From assembly GCA_023460175.1 (NCBI GenBank), contig JAEWRC010000055.1, positions 1 through 9,977 on the forward strand: DNA of 9,977 bases, given 5' to 3'. Both the position numbers and the translations under genes were made by a program. The notes under the pieces are model-generated. The model was not told where the DNA came from. It ran no database searches and saw only the letters and a program-made list of their open reading frames with translations. This document shows, one piece after another, positions 5,743 to 9,977 of the stretch (positions are counted from its first letter, which is position 1; each line of letters opens with the position of its first letter). This stretch comes from Actinomycetes bacterium. Lineage in GTDB: Bacteria > Actinomycetota > Actinomycetes > Mycobacteriales > Mycobacteriaceae.

Positions 5743-7260
5743 ATGCAGATCCGTGAGCACGTCGGCGCCGACAAACCTGCCATTGTCATGTACCCGTCCG
5801 GGACCGTCATCACCTTCGACGAGCTGGAGGCCCGGGCCAACCGGCTCGCGCACTACTTCCGCAAGAACGGTCTCAAGGAAGGCGATTCCGTCGCCATCCT
5901 GATGGAGAACAACCAGCACATGCACGCCGTCATGTGGGCGGCGCGGCGCAGCGGCCTGTACTACGTGCCGATCAACACGCACCTGACCGCGGCCGAGGCG
6001 GCCTACATCGTCGACAACAGCGGGGCCACGGCCATCGTCGGCTCGGCCGCGCTGCGCGAGACGCTGGCGGGCCTCGGCGCCGAGTTGCCGCGCGGGCTGC
6101 CCACGACGCTGCTGATCGCCGACGACGACCTCGAGGGTTGGGAGCGCTATCCGGAGGCCGTCGCCGACCTCCCCGACACCCCGATCGACGACGAGATCGA
6201 GGGCGATCTGCTGCAGTACTCGTCGGGCACCACCGGCCGGCCCAAGGGCATCAAACGTCCACTGCCGCACGTACCCCCGTCCGAGGAGCCCGGCATGATG
6301 GCCGCGCTGGTCGGCTTCTGGATGCACCCGCAGGCGGTGTACCTGAGTCCCGCCCCGCTGTATCACACCGCGCCGTCGGTGTGGTCGATGCAGGTGCAGG
6401 CCGGCGGCATCACCACCGTGGTGATGGAGAAGTTCGACGCCGAGGGGTGCCTGGATGCCATCCAGAAGCACAAGGTGACCCACGGTCAGTTCGTCCCCGC
6501 GATGTTCACCCGGATGCTCAAACTGCCCGAGGCCGTGCGTAATTCGTACGACGTGTCCTCGCTGGAGCGGGTCATGCACGCCGCCGCGCCGTGTCCGGTG
6601 GACATCAAGAAGCAGATGATCGACTGGTGGGGCCCGATCGTCGACGAGTACTACGCCTCCTCCGAGGCCATCGGTGCCACGTTGATCACCGCCGAGGAGT
6701 GGCTGCAGCATCCCGGCTCGGTGGGCAAGCCCCTGCTGGCCGCGGTGCACATCCTCGACGAGGACGGCAATGAACTGCCGCCCGGTCAGGCCGGTGAGGT
6801 GTACTTCGAGGGCGGCTACGACTTCGAGTACCTCAACGACGCCGAGAAGACCGCGGCCTCACGGGATTCGCACGGCTGGAAGACCGTGGGCGACATCGGC
6901 TATGTCGACGAGGACGGGTACCTGTACCTGACCGACCGGCGGCACCACATGATCATCTCCGGCGGGGTGAACATCTACCCGCAGGAGGCGGAGAACATGC
7001 TCGTCACCCACCCGAAGGTGATGGACGCCGCGGTGTTCGGCATCCCGGATTCGGAGATGGGCGAGACGGTCAAGGGCGTGGTGCAGACCGTCGACCCCGC
7101 CGACGCCACCGAGGAGTTCGGTGAGGAACTGATGGGCTGGCTGCGAGATCGCCTGTCGCACTACAAGTGTCCGCGGTCCCTCTCGTTCGAGGCGGCGCTG
7201 CCGCGCACCGATACCGGCAAGCTGTACAAGCAGAGCCTGATCGAGAAATACGGATCGTAG
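5743..7260 (+). CDS. fadD4: Acyl-CoA ligase (FadD4-like), ANL superfamily
   Basis: A 505-residue cytosolic adenylate-forming enzyme that activates a carboxylic acid with ATP and CoA to an acyl-CoA. The ANL motifs run in order: the phosphate loop YSSGTTGRPKG (159-169), the A5 motif YYASSEA with E308, the A7 region GDIGYVDEDGYLYLTDR (383-399, ATP-ribose Asp D398), the hinge and A8 loop around ISGGVNIYPQEAE, and A10 PRTDTGK with the adenylation lysine K493. All catalytic residues are present. The A5 sequence SSE in place of the usual STE/TTE fits a FadD subgroup that includes sterol- and bile-acid-type ligases, but the substrate cannot be read from sequence. The ATG at 5743 coincides with the predicted transcription start. 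This is the first gene of a four-gene operon, and its stop codon overlaps the next start by one base. The fadD4 name rests on position near pckG and the Rv0216-like gene, so it is tentative. Confidence 0.9.
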   Translation: MQIREHVGADKPAIVMYPSGTVITFDELEARANRLAHYFRKNGLKEGDSVAILMENNQHMHAVMWAARRSGLYYVPINTHLTAAEAAYIVDNSGATAIVGSAALRETLAGLGAELPRGLPTTLLIADDDLEGWERYPEAVADLPDTPIDDEIEGDLLQYSSGTTGRPKGIKRPLPHVPPSEEPGMMAALVGFWMHPQAVYLSPAPLYHTAPSVWSMQVQAGGITTVVMEKFDAEGCLDAIQKHKVTHGQFVPAMFTRMLKLPEAVRNSYDVSSLERVMHAAAPCPVDIKKQMIDWWGPIVDEYYASSEAIGATLITAEEWLQHPGSVGKPLLAAVHILDEDGNELPPGQAGEVYFEGGYDFEYLNDAEKTAASRDSHGWKTVGDIGYVDEDGYLYLTDRRHHMIISGGVNIYPQEAENMLVTHPKVMDAAVFGIPDSEMGETVKGVVQTVDPADATEEFGEELMGWLRDRLSHYKCPRSLSFEAALPRTDTGKLYKQSLIEKYGS

Positions 7261-8198
7261 TGCGGGTCGTCGACCTGGCCGAGCCGTCGGAGCCGGTGCC
7301 GCCCGGCCCGCCCGACGTGCTGGTCGCGGTCGGCGATCCCCGCGCCGCCGACGCCGAATTCTGGTTGCAGCGCGCGACTTTCACCCTCACCGAGGTGGCC
7401 ACCGAGGACCCTCGGGTGGTGACCGTGCCGTCGGTGTCCGCCGCGGTCGCCGAGCTGGAACAGCGGGTGGCGCGCTGGCCGCAGGCCGCCGCGGTCTGCG
7501 ACGACGTGCTGCGCGCCGTCGACGTCGACGGGCCCGCCTTCCCCGGAGTGATCACCGAATCGCTGGCGTACTCGACGCTGCAGTCCGGGCCCGAGTTCCG
7601 GCGCTGGCTGGCCGAGCGCGGACCCGCGACGGTGCCCGCGCTGCCCGACCCGGTGCAGTTCCACCGCGACGGCGACACCCTGCACATCCGGTTCAACCGG
7701 CCGCGGCGGCACAATGCGTTCAGCACCGATGCCCGCGCCGCGCTGCTAGAGGCGCTGGAGTTCGCGCTGCTCGATGACGACATCGACGAGGTGGTGCTCG
7801 GCGGCAACGGCCGATCGTTCTGCAGCGGCGGTGATCTCGCGGAGTTCGGCAGCTTCGACGACCCGTCGTCGGCGCATCTGGCCCGCACCCGCCACAGCCC
7901 GGCGCTGGCGCTGGACGCCCTGGCCGCCCGGCTGGGCGAGGCCTTCCGGGCCGAGGTGCACGGTCAGGTGCTGGGCAGCGGCCTGGAGATGGCGGCCTAC
8001 TGTCCGCGGGTGGTGTGCGCCCCCGATGCGGTGCTGGGGCTGCCGGAACTGGCGCTGGGCCTGATCCCGGGTGCCGGCGGCACGGTGAGCATCACCCGGC
8101 GGATCGGGCGCTGGCGCACGGCCTATCTGGTGCTCTCCGGTGCAACGATCGACCCCGCGACCGCGCTGGCCTGGGGTCTCGTCGACGCCATCGAGTGA
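7260..8198 (+). CDS. Enoyl-CoA hydratase/isomerase (crotonase) with N-terminal extension and shortened C-terminus
   Basis: A 312-residue protein. The GTG at 7260 shares its G with the fadD stop (TAGTG), indicating coupled translation; an upstream GTG at 7167 would need a 94-nt overlap and is unlikely. The crotonase core starts near residue 131. Features include NRPRRHNAF, the oxyanion-hole segment NGRSFCSGGDL (183-193), GSGLEMA with E243 and LPELALGLIPGAGGT with E263. The two glutamates are 20 residues apart, as are Glu144 and Glu164 of rat enoyl-CoA hydratase, so hydration of a trans-2-enoyl-CoA is plausible. The core ends only 49 residues after E263, leaving no room for the usual C-terminal trimerisation helices. 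The 130-residue N-terminal part instead contains ESLAYSTLQSGPEFRRWLAER (from residue 100), which resembles that C-terminal helix pair. I infer a permuted crotonase. The chemistry is fairly sure; the substrate is unknown. Confidence 0.85.
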   Translation: MRVVDLAEPSEPVPPGPPDVLVAVGDPRAADAEFWLQRATFTLTEVATEDPRVVTVPSVSAAVAELEQRVARWPQAAAVCDDVLRAVDVDGPAFPGVITESLAYSTLQSGPEFRRWLAERGPATVPALPDPVQFHRDGDTLHIRFNRPRRHNAFSTDARAALLEALEFALLDDDIDEVVLGGNGRSFCSGGDLAEFGSFDDPSSAHLARTRHSPALALDALAARLGEAFRAEVHGQVLGSGLEMAAYCPRVVCAPDAVLGLPELALGLIPGAGGTVSITRRIGRWRTAYLVLSGATIDPATALAWGLVDAIE

Positions 8199-8241
8199 TC
8201 CCGCCGCAACCCAGCGCACCGAAATCACCTAGGGTGAACGG

Positions 8242-9231
8242 GTGACTTTGTACGGCCATATCGAGGGCGGTCCCTTCTTCGACGACCTGAGCGTGGGGCA
8301 GGTGTTCGACTGGGCGCCGTCGATGACGCTGACCTCGGGTGCCGCCGCCACCCACCAGGCCATCATCGGCGACCGGATGCGCCTGCCGCTCGACGAGGGC
8401 CTGGCGCACGCGGTGACCGGCGCCGGGGCCGCCCTGGCGCATCCCGCATTGGTGTGCGACGTGGCGATCGGCCAGACCACGCTGGTGACCCAGCGGGTCA
8501 AGGCCAATCTGTTCTACCGCGGGTTGCGCTTCCACCGCTTTCCGTCGATCGGCGACTCGCTGTACACCCGCACCGAAGTGGTTGGACTCAAGCAGAATTC
8601 GACCAAGCCCGGCCGCGCCCCGACCGGTCTGGCGGCGCTGCGGATGACCACCATCGACCACGCCGACCGCCTGGTCCTCGACTTCCACCGCTGCGCGATG
8701 CTGCCGGTGCGCCCCGAGGCCGGCGAGACCGGCCACAACGACGATCTGTCCACGATCGGCGCCGACGAGTTGCCGGTGCCCGACCCCACCGAGTCCTGGA
8801 ACGCCGACGAATACCGCCGCCGCGTCCCGGGCCCGCACTTCGATCCCGGCCTGGCCGGCGCGGTCCTGCACAGCACCGGCGACGTGGTCAGCAGCGCGCC
8901 CGAGTTGGCCCGGCTGACGCTCAACATCGCCGCCACCCATCACGATGCGCGCGTGGGCGGGCAGCGCCTGGTCTACGGCGGGCACACCATCGGCCTGGCG
9001 TTGGCGCAGGCCAGCCGACTGCTGCCCAACCTGGTGACGGTGCTGGGCTGGCAGTCCTGCGATCACACCGGCCCGGTGCACGAGGGCGACACGCTGCACA
9101 GCGAACTGCACATCGAGGCCGCCGAACCGCACGACCGCGGTGGCGTGCTGACCCTGCGCTCGCTGGTCTACGCGGCCGGGGACCCCGACCGGCAGGTGCT
9201 CGACTGGCGGTACACCGCTTTGATGTTCTGA
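8242..9231 (+). CDS. Double-hotdog (R)-hydratase-like protein, Rv0216 family
   Basis: A 329-residue protein. The GTG start at 8242 has AGGG (8231-8234) 7 nt upstream and lies 43 nt after the crotonase stop. The N-terminal half has a MaoC-like opening (FFDDLSVGQVFDW) and an ATHQAIIGDR motif. The C-terminal half carries LNIAATHHD (227-235) and RLVYGGHTIGLALAQAS (from 242), which align with the active-site and following helix of R-specific hydratase hotdogs. The whole matches my memory of Rv0216 of M. tuberculosis (337 residues), whose crystal structure shows a double hotdog fold. The usual catalytic Asp-His pair (D-x-N-P-x-H) appears as N228 and H233, so the acid is an amide. It probably acts on CoA thioesters made by the upstream ligase. 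Whether it hydrates, hydrolyses or only binds them is open. Confidence 0.88.
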   Translation: MTLYGHIEGGPFFDDLSVGQVFDWAPSMTLTSGAAATHQAIIGDRMRLPLDEGLAHAVTGAGAALAHPALVCDVAIGQTTLVTQRVKANLFYRGLRFHRFPSIGDSLYTRTEVVGLKQNSTKPGRAPTGLAALRMTTIDHADRLVLDFHRCAMLPVRPEAGETGHNDDLSTIGADELPVPDPTESWNADEYRRRVPGPHFDPGLAGAVLHSTGDVVSSAPELARLTLNIAATHHDARVGGQRLVYGGHTIGLALAQASRLLPNLVTVLGWQSCDHTGPVHEGDTLHSELHIEAAEPHDRGGVLTLRSLVYAAGDPDRQVLDWRYTALMF

Positions 9232-9247
9232 GGACCGGTGTTCTGAG
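9224..9247 (+). repeat. Short direct repeat spanning the end of the double-hotdog gene
   Basis: TGTTCTGAG occurs at 9224-9232 and again at 9239-9247, a 15-bp period. The first copy holds the TGA stop of the hotdog gene (9229-9231). The second looks like a partial tandem duplication of the gene end; being in the same frame, it supplies a second in-frame TGA at 9244-9246. Confidence 0.7.
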
Positions 9248-9266
9248 CACACGGGACAATGGCCCC

Positions 9267-9977
9267 ATGGCTGCCCTGGTTCTCGACGACGCGGTGCTGG
9301 ACCGCGCGCGCCGCCGGGTCGCCGACGCCGAGGAGCTGCTGACCGGGCGGGCCGCCCTGTTGGGGCTGGCCTCGCGCGGCCGGATCTCGGCCGGCGGCGC
9401 CACCCGACTGTTTCCCACCGCCGACGGCTGGTGCGCGCTGACGCTGTCCCGCGACGACGACCTGGCTTGCGTGCCCGCCTTGGTCGAGGGCGACGACACC
9501 GCCGGTTGGCCCGAGATCGAACGCTGGGCCGCCGCCCGCACCGGCGAACAGGTCCGCGCCCGCGCCACGCTGCTGGACCTGCCGGTCGCGATCCTGGGCG
9601 AGGCCGCCCCCAACGATCCCCGCGCGCAGCGGATCGGCCCGCCCGCCGCCGCGCGCGAACCCGCCGGGCTGTTGGTGGTGGACCTGACCTCGATGTGGGC
9701 CGGGCCGCTGTGCGCGCAGCTGCTGGCCCGCGCCGGGGCCGTGGTGGTAAAGGTTGAGAGCCCGCGCCGCCCCGATGGCACCCGCGCCGGCGACCCACGC
9801 TTCTTCGACTGGATGAACACCGGGAAGCTCAGCTACGCAGCAGAATTCGACCGCGACCGGGCCGCGGTGGCGGACCTGCTGCGCGCCGCCGACGTGGTGC
9901 TGGAGGGATCGCGGCCCGCCGCGCTCAGCGGTCGCGGCCTGGGCCCGCACGATCTGCCCGCCCGCCCGGGCCGGGTG
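9267..9977 (+). CDS. CaiB/BaiF family CoA-transferase (partial, 3' end outside window)
   Basis: The frame is open from the ATG at 9267 to the window edge (237 codons), 35 nt after the hotdog gene, with a weak GGGA (9253-9256) as ribosome binding site. Residues from about 135 show the family's N-terminal Rossmann-like signature: VVDLTSMWAGPL (D139 to L148), GAVVVKVESPRRPDGTR (K162, E164), a phenylalanine-rich FFDWMNTGK and ADVVLEGSRP. Such enzymes move CoA between acyl groups. The catalytic aspartate lies further downstream, outside the window. In canonical members the VLDLT-type signature is at residue 5-10; here 130 residues precede it. That extension includes RGRISAGGATRLFPTADGWCAL (from residue 37) and a later LLDLPVAILGE, resembling the small-domain FPTxDG...GIPVxPV stretch normally found in the C-terminal half. 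This suggests a permuted arrangement. Donor and acceptor acids are unknown. Confidence 0.85.
   Translation, partial: MAALVLDDAVLDRARRRVADAEELLTGRAALLGLASRGRISAGGATRLFPTADGWCALTLSRDDDLACVPALVEGDDTAGWPEIERWAAARTGEQVRARATLLDLPVAILGEAAPNDPRAQRIGPPAAAREPAGLLVVDLTSMWAGPLCAQLLARAGAVVVKVESPRRPDGTRAGDPRFFDWMNTGKLSYAAEFDRDRAAVADLLRAADVVLEGSRPAALSGRGLGPHDLPARPGRV

Noticed and set aside
8092..9820. Long minus-strand open frames opposite the hotdog and CoA-transferase genes
   Set aside because: They are Arg/Gly/Ala/Pro-rich shadows without recognisable domains. The plus strand carries conserved family motifs throughout.
1..9977. CRISPR arrays, tRNA or rRNA genes, insertion sequences
   Set aside because: No spaced repeats, clover-leaf pattern, rRNA signature, transposase or terminal inverted repeats were seen on either strand.

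Overview
This window looks like the chromosome of a mycobacterium, probably a fast-growing Mycolicibacterium-type species. It is very GC-rich and uses NNC/NNG codons almost throughout. It carries a GTP-dependent PEP carboxykinase of mycobacterial type, a FadD4-like acyl-CoA ligase and a close relative of the double-hotdog protein Rv0216. The order (two hypothetical genes, pckG, then fadD and the Rv0216-like gene) recalls the M. tuberculosis Rv0209-Rv0216 region. However, the genes between pckG and fadD are replaced by a mechanosensitive channel, and a crotonase sits where fadE3 would be expected. The species is inferred from gene content and memory only; no search was run.

Layout. Positions 1-2083 (+): the 3' end of a dynamin-like gene overlaps by ATGA with a second, 515-residue membrane protein that resembles a dynamin-type GTPase but has lost the P-loop lysine. 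Positions 2084-2463: a 380-bp gene-free region with GC-rich inverted repeats, a possible CRP site, a candidate promoter and a clear ribosome binding site. Positions 2464-4281 (+): pckG, complete with all recognisable catalytic residues. Positions 4305-4341: a perfect 16-bp-stem hairpin between convergent genes. Positions 4357-5562 (-): an MscS-family channel. Positions 5563-5742: a divergent intergenic region with two perfect palindromes and a probable leaderless promoter. Positions 5743-9977 (+): a tightly packed CoA-thioester operon of acyl-CoA ligase, crotonase, double-hotdog hydratase-like protein and CaiB/BaiF CoA-transferase, the last cut by the window end.

How the genes fit together. 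The fadD-led operon reads as a small pathway in which a carboxylic acid is activated to its CoA ester and then acted on by two different hydratase-type folds and a CoA-transferase. No dehydrogenase or thiolase is visible inside the window. The most unusual point is that both the crotonase and the CoA-transferase look circularly permuted. In each, a segment resembling the C-terminal part of the canonical family sits at the N-terminus, and the crotonase core stops early at its C-terminus. The pckG gene stands alone as the gluconeogenic enzyme, with its own promoter and terminator.
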